Assembly (NCBI RefSeq): GCF_000832305.1 | Contig: NZ_CP010537.1 | Coordinates: forward strand, 310,001 to 374,000 | Length of the DNA stretch: 64,000 bases | Origin: Cupriavidus basilensis | GTDB taxonomy: Bacteria > Pseudomonadota > Gammaproteobacteria > Burkholderiales > Burkholderiaceae | Reading direction: 5' to 3' | In this document: positions 27,336 through 34,762 of the stretch, piece by piece | Numbering within the stretch: position 1 is the stretch's first letter | Layout of the letters: each line of letters starts with the position of its first letter | The notes under the pieces: generated by a model | What the model was told of the DNA's origin: nothing | Seen by the model: the letters and a program-made list of their open reading frames with translations, nothing else | Database searches by the model: none | Position numbers and translations under genes: made by a program

Positions 27336-29390
27336 TCAGGCCTCCAGGCGCCGCAGCAGTTCGGCGGTGAACATGCCCACGTCGCCCCAGTACAGCTTGA
27401 GCCGCGCCTTGTCCTGGAAGTAGCGCTCCAGGTAGCGCCGCGCGCTCACCGGGTCGACGATGCTGTTGGGGTCCAGCTGCGCCGAGAGGTGCTGGTACTC
27501 CTGGCGCAGGTCCGCGCCCTCCAGGTTGAGGATGCTGCGAAACAGGATGCGGAATTCCCACGACTGCACGTCGAAGCCGACGAACAGCAGCGCGCTGTCG
27601 TTCAGGCGCGCGCGTACGGCCAGCGGGATGGCGGTGCCGTTCGTCGATACGCTGGTGAGGTAGTCGAAGTACTGGTCCTCGGTCAGCACCAGCGAGCCGG
27701 GCTCGCGCAGGTCGCCAAACAGCTTGAGCACCATCGGCGTCTGCGGGGTGGGATTGGCACGCTTGCGGCCTTCGGCCAGCGCGTCGTCGCAGGCCTGCGC
27801 CTGGCGGTTCCAGCGGCACAGGCGGATGCCGGGATCGGCGCCGCCCTCGCGCAACGCGTCGGCAAGCAGGTCGCTCGGGTCCGTCGTCAGGTAGACCGGC
27901 AGCTTGAGCCGCGCCATGGCGCGGTAGGGGTTGTGGGGGTCTTGCTGGCGCTGCGCGCGCCCCACGGCGCAAACCACTTCGCCAAGCTGGGCGATGATGT
28001 CTTCGTTGCGCAGCGCCGACAGCTCGGCCGGCAGGATGTCGCGGTACTGCTGGCTCAGGTGCTGGTAGGCAAACTTGAAAAAGAGCCGCCGCGGAAACAC
28101 GCCTTGCTGGGACACGGCCAGGTACTGCGCCACCTGCGGCAACTCGTCGCGCTCGTGCGCCGCCATCGGGAAGTGATAGGCCTCGGCCCACATCTGCGCC
28201 AGTTTCAGGCGCGAGCCGAACACCGTCTCGCTCATGGCGGGCCCGAGGATCGGCGTGGTCTCGCCGTGCTGGATGTTCTCGATGACGGCGCGCCAGGCGT
28301 CGGCACCGTCGCCGTCGTCGGGACCGAAGCCCGGCGGGTAGAAGATCCGGCCACTGTCCAGGCGCGTGAATACCGCCGGCATCCACCAATCCGGATACTG
28401 GCTGACGGCGGCGCGCGCAACGCCCGCGGCACGGTCCACTTCGCCGTGGTCGCGCAGTTCAGCAAAGAACACCGGCATGAAGGCGGCCATGGTGGCCACG
28501 CTCACATTGCCCTGCATGGCCAGCACGGCAGGCACGCCAGCCTGCGCCAGCAACGGACCCAGCGCCATCAGCGTGCTGCCGCCGCGTGCGGCCCCTGTGC
28601 CAGCGCTCTGGCACGAGCACAGCACCACCAGGCTGGGCGGGCGTTCCAGCGCGCCGATGTGGTTCACCAGCACGCTGCCAGCCACCAGGTCGCGGGTGCC
28701 GTCCATGCGTTCGAGCCATAGCATGGGCTCATCGTCCACCAGCGCCCCGTGGCAGACCAGGTAGAGCACGTCCACGCCGTCGCGCAAGCCGCCAAGGATG
28801 CGTTCAACCGTGGCGCACCCTGGCTCGGCCAGCACGGTCACGGGCACCGGGGCCAGCGCGGCGCTGGCACGCGCGGCTTCGCCCGCGGCATCGATCGGCA
28901 CCATCTCCTGGCCCAGGCCGCTCGGGTTTGACACGACCACCAGCGCCGTCACGTCGCTCTTGGCGCGCAGCTTGGGCAGGCGCATCTCACGCGCAAACAG
29001 GTAGCGCGAGAAAAAGCACCGTTGCCCAATGAACAGAGGGTGCTCGCCGGCCGGGTCGAACAAGGTCTCCCAGGGCAGCGCATGCAGCTCGCACGCCTGC
29101 ACGCTGATGCGCAGGCGCACGCGCAGGTCCAGGCGCCGCTCATCCGCGGCGTTCTGCGCAGTGACAAAGGCATCGCGCACGACCGGCGCGGCAAACAGGC
29201 AGGCGGCCAGTGCGCGCCCGCATACCTGCGGATCCGCATCGCGCAGCGCCGGCGCATCCGGCGACAACGCCAGCGGCACGCGCGGCGTGATGGCGTCGCC
29301 CTCCGGCACCCGATGGCGGGCTTCCACCGCGTACCTGGCATCGCCATCGCTGTCGATGACGATCTCTAGCTCGGAGTAGTTGCGTGGCAT
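27336..29390 (-). CDS. CHAT protease-SIR2-like fusion protein
   Basis: 684 aa, no signal peptide. Residues about 90-350 form a CHAT (caspase-HetF-associated) domain: ACELHALPWETL, VDVLYLVCHGA (His214), and PSLVVLCSCQSAG (Cys260), the usual His/Cys dyad. Residues about 363-625 look like a SIR2_2-type Rossmann domain: TTPILGPAMSE (GAGxS-like), VYLTTDPSDLL (TTNYDxLL-like), VLKLFGDLREPGSLVLTEDQYFDYL and LLFVGFDVQSWEFRIL. The SIR2 catalytic His that normally sits in K-L-H-G-D is Phe558. The tail (about 640-684) ends in YWGDVGMFTAELL. First gene of the operon, coupled to the STAND NTPase. Likely a cytosolic protease with a nucleotide-binding or NAD-directed module; which activity is real needs testing. 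Confidence 0.8.
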   Translation of the reverse strand: MPRNYSELEIVIDSDGDARYAVEARHRVPEGDAITPRVPLALSPDAPALRDADPQVCGRALAACLFAAPVVRDAFVTAQNAADERRLDLRVRLRISVQACELHALPWETLFDPAGEHPLFIGQRCFFSRYLFAREMRLPKLRAKSDVTALVVVSNPSGLGQEMVPIDAAGEAARASAALAPVPVTVLAEPGCATVERILGGLRDGVDVLYLVCHGALVDDEPMLWLERMDGTRDLVAGSVLVNHIGALERPPSLVVLCSCQSAGTGAARGGSTLMALGPLLAQAGVPAVLAMQGNVSVATMAAFMPVFFAELRDHGEVDRAAGVARAAVSQYPDWWMPAVFTRLDSGRIFYPPGFGPDDGDGADAWRAVIENIQHGETTPILGPAMSETVFGSRLKLAQMWAEAYHFPMAAHERDELPQVAQYLAVSQQGVFPRRLFFKFAYQHLSQQYRDILPAELSALRNEDIIAQLGEVVCAVGRAQRQQDPHNPYRAMARLKLPVYLTTDPSDLLADALREGGADPGIRLCRWNRQAQACDDALAEGRKRANPTPQTPMVLKLFGDLREPGSLVLTEDQYFDYLTSVSTNGTAIPLAVRARLNDSALLFVGFDVQSWEFRILFRSILNLEGADLRQEYQHLSAQLDPNSIVDPVSARRYLERYFQDKARLKLYWGDVGMFTAELLRRLEA

Positions 29391-29639
29391 GGGCCGTTTT
29401 GCCGCAGGGCGTGACGCGCGATGCGTTGCCGGCTATGCGCTATCGCGCGAATCGCACCCACAGCACGGATTGCACGGCTTGCCGTCCCGGCACGGTGCAC
29501 TGGTCAGCGCAATGGCGGCCATGTTCCTCCCCCGCAAATCTGCCATCCACGCAGGGTGGATGGCAGCAAATCGCTTTTTGTCGCGGCAATGCCATGCTGG
29601 CGGCCCGCATGCCGGCTTGTCTTGTGCTCTGGCTTTGCG

Positions 29640-29690
29640 TTGCCTAACTACTGAATATGATATTTGCGAAAAATGCAATTTGCGTCGCCG
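29640..29690 (-). promoter_or_regulatory. Candidate promoter patch of the CHAT-STAND operon
   Basis: A roughly 50-bp AT-rich stretch inside very GC-rich DNA. Read on the minus strand it contains a -35-like TTGCAT followed after about 15 bp by TATTCA. It lies about 250 bp upstream of the CHAT start codon. The spacing is short and the match weak, so this is only a candidate. Confidence 0.25.
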
Positions 29691-29734
29691 CCGCCGCCGT
29701 GCCGATCTTGCCGATGGTGATGCAAGCGCCATCC

Positions 29735-29929
29735 GGCGCGGCCGCCCACGCTGGCAAACAGGTAGCTGCCGAGGAGCACGCAGAGCGCCGTCAGCAAGCC
29801 GGCACAGGCCGAGTAAAGGCCGAGTACAGGCCGAGTACAGGCCCGTGCCGCTGGAGATGACACCCACGCCAGCAGCCGCGAGCCGAAGGTGAACGCCGTG
29901 ATTTCCGCGATCACGCCCGGCGCCCACAG
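29735..29929 (-). pseudogene. Decayed membrane-transporter-like fragment
   Basis: In one minus-strand frame a stop codon at about 29930 is followed by LWAPGVIAEITAFTFGSRLL and, after the tandem repeat, by a hydrophobic segment SACAGLLTALCVLLGSYLF. The first block resembles a loop/helix of MFS-type permeases (WAPG-x-AE-x-x-AF). The frame has no start, no full topology and an inserted repeat. I read it as a remnant of a lost permease gene; it could be chance. Confidence 0.3.
29805..29845. repeat. 11-bp tandem repeat, about 3.7 copies
   Basis: Unit CAGGCCGAGTA repeated head-to-tail (one copy begins AA instead of CA). Lies in the gene-poor region next to the CHAT-STAND operon; looks like slippage within decayed sequence. 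Confidence 0.8.
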
Positions 29930-30022
29930 CTAGCCGATGGTCCTGTCGCAAGCATCCACGCTGACCTAGAATCGCAATAGCGGCGGGGGCGAGCGGTGCT
30001 TTGAATTGGCGGGAGATTGAAA

Positions 30023-30478
30023 ATGGCGCTTGATGGCGGGACTCCGGGCGATTCGATCCAGGTGGGTCAGTTGCACATCCAGTACCTGATCGATGGTGCG
30101 GCGGCGGGTGGGATGGGTGTATTCGAGTTGACGGTGCCGCCCGGCGCGCAGGTGCCGCCAGCGCACAGCCACACGCACAACGAAGAGTGCGTCTATGTGC
30201 TGGCGGGCCGGCTCCGGTACGCTGTCGATGGGGTGGCCCGAGACCTGGCGCCGGGAGAGTGGATGCATACCCCGCGCGGATCGGTGCATCAGTTCAGCAA
30301 CCCGCACGGCGACGCGGCTCGCGCACTGGTTGTTCTCACGCCGGACATCGGGGCCCAGTACTTCCGCGACGTCGCCGATGTCGTCAATGCCGGCGCGCCA
30401 CCCGACCGCGCGGCGCTGGTTGCGGTCATGTCCCGCTACGGGCTAATACCGGCAGCACCACCGGCAGCACCGGGTTAA
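30023..30478 (+). CDS. Cupin-domain protein
   Basis: 151 aa, one double-stranded beta-helix cupin domain. Metal-binding motif 1 is PPAHSHTHNEECVYVLAGRL (two His, a further His and a Glu) and motif 2 is PRGSVHQFSNPHGDAARAL. ATG 30023 has GGGAG 8 nt upstream. Soluble, stand-alone gene, divergent from the CHAT operon. Catalytic versus binding role (dioxygenase, isomerase or sugar/ligand sensor) cannot be told. Confidence 0.82.
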   Translation: MALDGGTPGDSIQVGQLHIQYLIDGAAAGGMGVFELTVPPGAQVPPAHSHTHNEECVYVLAGRLRYAVDGVARDLAPGEWMHTPRGSVHQFSNPHGDAARALVVLTPDIGAQYFRDVADVVNAGAPPDRAALVAVMSRYGLIPAAPPAAPG

Positions 30479-30550
30479 GCGCAATCCACTGCCCGCAGGG
30501 CCGCGTCACCCGCGTGGTCGGCGCGGCAAGCAGCGATCTGCGCGCGGCCA

Positions 30551-31291
30551 TCACGAGCCCGCCACCTTCAGCAGTACCGGGTCGTTGCGATACAGGTCGG
30601 GAAACATCTGCTTCAGGTAGCCGATCTTGGGCATGTCGTTGATGACGATGTATGGATGCGAAGGATGGCGGGTCAGGAAATTCTGGTGATAGCTCTCCGC
30701 CGGGTAGAAGGCCTTGTAGTCCTCGATGCGGGTGACGATGGGTGCCTTGAACGCATTGGCCTTGCCCAGTTGCGCGATATAGGCCTGCGCCACGCTGCGT
30801 TGCTCGGCATTGAGCGGGAACACCGCCGAGCGGTACTGCGTGCCGTGGTCCGGACCCTGGAAGTTGAGCTGGGTAGGGTTGTGCGCAACAGAGAAGAAGA
30901 TCTGCAGCAGGCGGCCGTAGCTGACCTGCGCCGGGTCGAACAGGACCTGTACCGACTCCGCATGCCCGGTATCCCCGCCGCTGACGGTCTCGTACTGGGC
31001 CGTGCTGGCCGCGCCGCCGGCATAGCCGGACGTGACCTGCTTCACGCCGCGCACGTGCTGGAACACGCCTTGCACGCCCCAGAAGCAGCCGCCGGCGAAC
31101 ACGGCCGTTTCCGTTGGCGCCGTGCCGGCTTTTTCATCGAGCGCGGGCGGTGGGATCTTGACGGCGTCTTCCGCCGAGTTGGCCACGCGCTGCCAGGCCA
31201 GCAGGCCTGCCGCCAGCATGACGAGGCCAGCGACTTTTGCGGCGGACGAACGCGTCCACCAGGAGAAACCGGTTGAAGTTTGCGTGGTCAT
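30551..31291 (-). CDS. msrA: Exported peptide-methionine (S)-S-oxide reductase
   Basis: 246 aa. An N-terminal signal anchor (about residues 17-36) places the enzyme in the periplasm. The MsrA core has the catalytic motif FAGGCFWGVQGVF (Cys69), GYAGG, then GDTGHAESVQV and the HNPTQLNFQGPDHGTQYRS substrate loop. No second cysteine is present anywhere in the mature chain, so recycling must go through an external thiol, for which the neighbouring DipZ-type protein is the obvious donor. Same strand as dipZ and msrB upstream. Confidence 0.93.
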   Translation of the reverse strand: MTTQTSTGFSWWTRSSAAKVAGLVMLAAGLLAWQRVANSAEDAVKIPPPALDEKAGTAPTETAVFAGGCFWGVQGVFQHVRGVKQVTSGYAGGAASTAQYETVSGGDTGHAESVQVLFDPAQVSYGRLLQIFFSVAHNPTQLNFQGPDHGTQYRSAVFPLNAEQRSVAQAYIAQLGKANAFKAPIVTRIEDYKAFYPAESYHQNFLTRHPSHPYIVINDMPKIGYLKQMFPDLYRNDPVLLKVAGS

Positions 31292-31341
31292 GATTGCCTG
31301 TCCTTGAACGTTGCTGTGTCGTAATCAATGTGTGGAATATG

Positions 31342-31402
31342 GCGGATATGGCGATATGGCGATACGGCGATACGGCGATACGGCGATACGGCGATATGGC
31401 GG
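31342..31402. repeat. 8-bp tandem repeat (GCGATAYG), six copies
   Basis: Six consecutive copies of GCGATATG/GCGATACG (31351-31398), preceded by a related GCGGATATG and followed by a partial copy. Located in the spacer between msrA and the DipZ-type gene, only about 15 bp downstream of the latter's stop. Variable-number type structure that could tune spacing or RNA structure between two co-oriented genes. Confidence 0.9.
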
Positions 31403-31414
31403 CTTGCGTGCGCA

Positions 31415-33223
31415 TCAACCGAAGGTAAAGGCGTAAGCCTCCACGCCGGGGTCCAGGAATTCGATCGCAAACGTGCGATCGGCTACCTTGCCCGTCTGCC
31501 GCACCAGTTGGTATAGCCGCTGCTCGGTCACCGTGCCGCTGCCATCGGCCGCCACATCGGTGCCGTGCGCGCTGCCTGGTGCGCCGCCGTCCACGCTCAC
31601 CCGGAACCGCACTGGCTTGCCGTCCTTGCCCGGCCCCAGCACCAGATGCAGGTCGCGCGCGTGAAAGCGGTAGACGATCCGCCCGGAGGCGCCCGCCAGG
31701 GTGGCGTGCTCCGCACCCACCTGCCAGGTGCCGGCCAGGCCCCAGTCGTTGAGTGCGGGGTTTGCGGGTGCGGTATAAGTGTGCGCCTTGTCTTGCGCCT
31801 CGCCGCCGGGCGAGGCGAAGTTCTGCGCCCGCTCATAGCCAAGGTAGGTTTCGCCGGACTGGATTTCCGCTTCGTCGGCAGCCATCTGCACGCCTTGCAC
31901 GTTTTGCGTATCGGCATGGCTGATGCCCATGGCCACCTTCGCCGCATCGGCGTGGCCCGCTTGCGCCAGCAGTTGCTGGATCACCTGCTCGGATTTCGCG
32001 TACTCGCCTTCGCCGAAGTGGTGAAAGCGGATCTGCCCCTGCGCGTCGATGAAATAGTGCGCCGGCCAGTACTGGTTGTTGAAGGCGCGCCAGATCGCGT
32101 AGTTGTTGTCGACCGCCACGGGATAGTCGATGCCGAGGTCGCGCGTGGCCTTCTTCACGTTGTCGAGATTGCGCTCGAAGGCAAACTCCGGCGCATGCAC
32201 GCCGATTACCACCAGCCCCTGGTCGCGGTACTTCTGCGCCCAGGCCCTCACATAGGGCAGGGTGCGCAGGCAGTTGATGCACGAGTAGGTCCAGAAATCG
32301 ACCAGCACCACCTTGCCGCGCAGCGCCTCGGCCGTGAGCGGCGGCGAGTTCAGCCACTCCACGGCGCCGCCCAGCCCGGGCAGCTGGCCTTCCACGGGGA
32401 GTGCCGCGGCGGCGCTTTCGCCGGTCTTCAGGCTGGTTGCGCGCATCATCGCGCCGGACGGCGTGGCCATGGCCGCGCCGTTGCCGGCTTGCGCCTGTCT
32501 AGCGGAGAGCTTGTCGACCAGCTGCTGCTCGATGCCGCCCGTGGCCACGGTCGAGACGCGGGCCAGCACACCGGTGTCCAGCCCCAGCCCGATGGCAACC
32601 ACGCCGAGCAACATGGCCGCGCCAATGCCGCGCCGGACCCATTCTCCCGCACCCAGCGAGCGCTTCATCGCGGTAAAGACCCGGCCGCCGATCAGCAAGG
32701 CCACCGCCAGGGACGTGGCCGCGCCGGCCGCGTAGGCCACCAGCAGCAGCGTGGTGCCGGCGCTGGCGCCGCGCAGCGCCGCACCAGTCAGCACGAGGCC
32801 GAGGATCGGGCCAGCGCACGGCGCCCACAGCAGGCCCGTGGCAATGCCGAGCAGGAACGACGAGCCGGGCCGGACCTGCCCGCCATCGGCCTGCGCAAAC
32901 GCGCTGAGCCGGCTGCCCGCGCTGACCAGCGGATGCATCAGCCGCTCGGCCAGGCGCGGCAGCAGCAGCGTCAGGCCGAACACGGCCAGCAAGGCAATGG
33001 CCAGCCAGCGTCCGTACTGGTTGGCCTGGGTTACCCAGCCACCGCCCACTGCCGCCAGCGTTGCCACCGCCGCAAAGGTCAGCGCCATGCCGGCCAGCAG
33101 CGGCAGGCCGCTGCGCACAAAGGGCTGGTCGGCCCGTGAGAAGACGAAGGGCAGCACGGGCAGGATGCACGGGCTGAGAATGGTGAGCGCGCCACCAAGG
33201 TAGGCGAGGATAAGGAGGAACAT
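31415..33223 (-). CDS. DipZ-type CcdA-thioredoxin fusion, periplasmic electron donor
   Basis: 602 aa in three parts. (1) CcdA-like membrane domain, about residues 1-235, with redox cysteines in ILSPCILP (Cys19) and LLWAPCAGP. (2) Periplasmic TlpA/thioredoxin domain with CxxC in FWTYSCINCLRTLP and a VAVDNNYAIWRAFNNQYWPA block. (3) A C-terminal beta-rich domain characteristic of DipZ proteins (SGETYLGYERA...). It moves electrons from cytosolic thioredoxin across the membrane. Wedged between exported msrA and msrB genes, it most likely reduces both. Start ATG 33223 gives the first helix directly; the open frame extends further upstream over the msrB gene on the same strand without homology. Confidence 0.9.
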   Translation of the reverse strand: MFLLILAYLGGALTILSPCILPVLPFVFSRADQPFVRSGLPLLAGMALTFAAVATLAAVGGGWVTQANQYGRWLAIALLAVFGLTLLLPRLAERLMHPLVSAGSRLSAFAQADGGQVRPGSSFLLGIATGLLWAPCAGPILGLVLTGAALRGASAGTTLLLVAYAAGAATSLAVALLIGGRVFTAMKRSLGAGEWVRRGIGAAMLLGVVAIGLGLDTGVLARVSTVATGGIEQQLVDKLSARQAQAGNGAAMATPSGAMMRATSLKTGESAAAALPVEGQLPGLGGAVEWLNSPPLTAEALRGKVVLVDFWTYSCINCLRTLPYVRAWAQKYRDQGLVVIGVHAPEFAFERNLDNVKKATRDLGIDYPVAVDNNYAIWRAFNNQYWPAHYFIDAQGQIRFHHFGEGEYAKSEQVIQQLLAQAGHADAAKVAMGISHADTQNVQGVQMAADEAEIQSGETYLGYERAQNFASPGGEAQDKAHTYTAPANPALNDWGLAGTWQVGAEHATLAGASGRIVYRFHARDLHLVLGPGKDGKPVRFRVSVDGGAPGSAHGTDVAADGSGTVTEQRLYQLVRQTGKVADRTFAIEFLDPGVEAYAFTFG

Positions 33224-33273
33224 GGAATGCTTCAGTCTGGTTGTTGTTGTCGGCGTTGGAGGCCCGCGCGGGC

Positions 33274-33813
33274 TCAGGCGGCTTGCGGCTTGAACGTCAT
33301 CGCCACGCCGTTCATGCAGTAGCGCAGCCCGGTCGGCTTGGGGCCGTCGTCGAACACATGGCCCAGGTGACCGCCGCAGCGCCGGCAGTGCACTTCCGTG
33401 CGCGATATGCCGAAGGAGCGGTCCTCGTTCGTGCGTACGGCGTTCTCCAGCGGCGCCCAGAAGCTGGGCCAGCCGGTGCGGCTGTCGAACTTGGTGCGCG
33501 ACGAGAACAGGTCGAGCTGGCATCCGGCGCAGGCGAAGATGCCGGCGCGATGCTCATCGTTGAGCGGGCTGCTGTAGGGCCGCTCCGTGCCTTCCTGGCG
33601 CAGCACGTTGTACTGGCTTGCGCTGAGCATCTGGCGCCACTGGGCGTCGGAGCGCACTACCTCGAAGGCTTCGGCGGGCTTGCCCGCGTTCGCCGTGTTC
33701 GCCGTGTTCGTCGCATTTGCCGGGCCGGCGGCCAGCGCGCGCCAGCCGCTAACGGCCGCGAGCGCCGCCACGGCGGCACTGCCCGATACCAAAAAGCGCC
33801 TTCTGCTTCCCAT
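33274..33813 (-). CDS. msrB: Exported peptide-methionine (R)-S-oxide reductase
   Basis: 179 aa. Tat-like signal (GSRRRFLVSGSAAVAALAAV) followed by an Ala/Asn/Thr repeat linker. The MsrB domain carries a structural zinc site (Cys95/Cys98 in CAGC and Cys143/Cys146 in CRRC), GWPSFW, and catalytic Cys166 in GLRYCMNGVAM. First gene of the msrB-dipZ-msrA unit, 50 bp before the DipZ-type gene. Reduces the R-epimer of methionine sulfoxide in periplasmic proteins, complementing MsrA. Confidence 0.93.
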   Translation of the reverse strand: MGSRRRFLVSGSAAVAALAAVSGWRALAAGPANATNTANTANAGKPAEAFEVVRSDAQWRQMLSASQYNVLRQEGTERPYSSPLNDEHRAGIFACAGCQLDLFSSRTKFDSRTGWPSFWAPLENAVRTNEDRSFGISRTEVHCRRCGGHLGHVFDDGPKPTGLRYCMNGVAMTFKPQAA

Positions 33814-34039
33814 GATGTGCTCCTTGCCTCAATGTATCGATCGCGGCGACCGACTTGCCGTCGATCGCTGCCATGCATCGTTGGCCGCATCGTATGGCTG
33901 GCACCATCCCGGAGTCCTCACCAAAGGTTAAATTAAATGTGATAACTCGCCGCCTCAAAATTTTGCACAATAGCCAGGCCGGCGCCTTTCCTGTGCCTCC
34001 CCTGTCACGCGCGAGCCGGCTCGCGCCTCTAGGCTGAAC

Positions 34040-34762
34040 ATGGATCACCCCAAGCGCATCCTGATCGTCGAAGACGACGTCGACATCGCCAACGTACTGA
34101 GCCTGCACCTGCGCGACGAGCGCTATGAAGTGGTGCACAGCGCCGACGGCAACGAAGGCCTGCGGCTGCTGGCGCAGGGCAACTGGGACGCGCTGATCCT
34201 CGACCTGATGCTGCCCGGCGTGGACGGGCTGGAGATCTGCCGGCGCGCCCGCGCCATGACGCGCTACACGCCGATCATCATCACCAGCGCGCGCGCCAGC
34301 GAAGTCCACCGCATCCTTGGCCTGGAACTTGGCGCCGACGACTACCTGGCCAAGCCGTTCTCGGTGCTCGAACTGGTGGCCCGCGTGAAGGCGCTGCTGC
34401 GGCGCGTGGATGCGATGGCCAAGGACCTGCGCATCGACGCGGGCAGCCTGGAGCTGGGCGGCCTGTCGATCGATCCGCTCACGCGCGAGGCCAGCGTGGA
34501 CGGCCGGCGCATCGAGCTCACCCCGCGCGAGTTCGACCTGCTGTATTTCTTCGCCAGGCATCCCGGCAAGGTGTTCTCCCGCATGGACCTGCTCAACGCC
34601 GTCTGGGGTTATCAGCACGAGGGCTACGAACATACCGTCAACACCCATATCAACCGGCTGCGCACCAAGATCGAGGCCGATCCGGCACAGCCCAGCCGCA
34701 TCCTGACCGTGTGGGGGCATGGCTACAAGCTCGCGGCGGGAACACAGGGAGGCGCGCCGTGA
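34040..34762 (+). CDS. OmpR/PhoB-family response regulator
   Basis: 240 aa. Receiver domain with acidic pocket (VEDDVD), phospho-acceptor Asp55 (LILDLMLPG) and the conserved K in YLAKPFS; C-terminal winged helix (ELTPREFDLLYFFARHPGKVFSR, then HTVNTHINRLRTKIE and the LTVWGHGYKL hairpin). Divergent from msrB-dipZ-msrA with about 225 bp between, containing an AT-rich patch (33925-33965) that may hold its promoter and binding sites. The next gene is its sensor kinase, overlapping by 4 bp. Confidence 0.93.
   Translation: MDHPKRILIVEDDVDIANVLSLHLRDERYEVVHSADGNEGLRLLAQGNWDALILDLMLPGVDGLEICRRARAMTRYTPIIITSARASEVHRILGLELGADDYLAKPFSVLELVARVKALLRRVDAMAKDLRIDAGSLELGGLSIDPLTREASVDGRRIELTPREFDLLYFFARHPGKVFSRMDLLNAVWGYQHEGYEHTVNTHINRLRTKIEADPAQPSRILTVWGHGYKLAAGTQGGAP

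Larger units (their letters stand above)
29391..30022. other. Gene-poor region upstream of the CHAT-STAND operon
   Basis: About 630 bp between the divergent CHAT operon and the cupin gene. It holds an AT-rich patch (about 29640-29690), 11-bp tandem repeats, and a decayed transporter-like fragment (separate entries). No intact gene is supported; the open frames across it lack recognisable domains. Confidence 0.5.

Noticed and set aside
25514..28721. Long plus-strand open frames across the STAND and CHAT genes
   Set aside because: They are antisense to genes with strong motifs (Walker A/B, WD40, CHAT His/Cys) and encode low-complexity Arg/Gln-rich sequences.
20666..29390. Operon as a retron, CBASS, Thoeris or toxin-antitoxin locus
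   Set aside because: No reverse transcriptase, cyclic-nucleotide synthase, TIR domain or small toxin/antitoxin pair is present.
29380..29951. Small ORFs on both strands upstream of the CHAT gene
   Set aside because: Composition biased, no domains, and they overlap one another; only the short transporter-like stretch was retained as a remnant.
31342..31402. CRISPR-like array
   Set aside because: Unit is only 8 bp with no spacers and no cas genes nearby; it is a simple tandem repeat.
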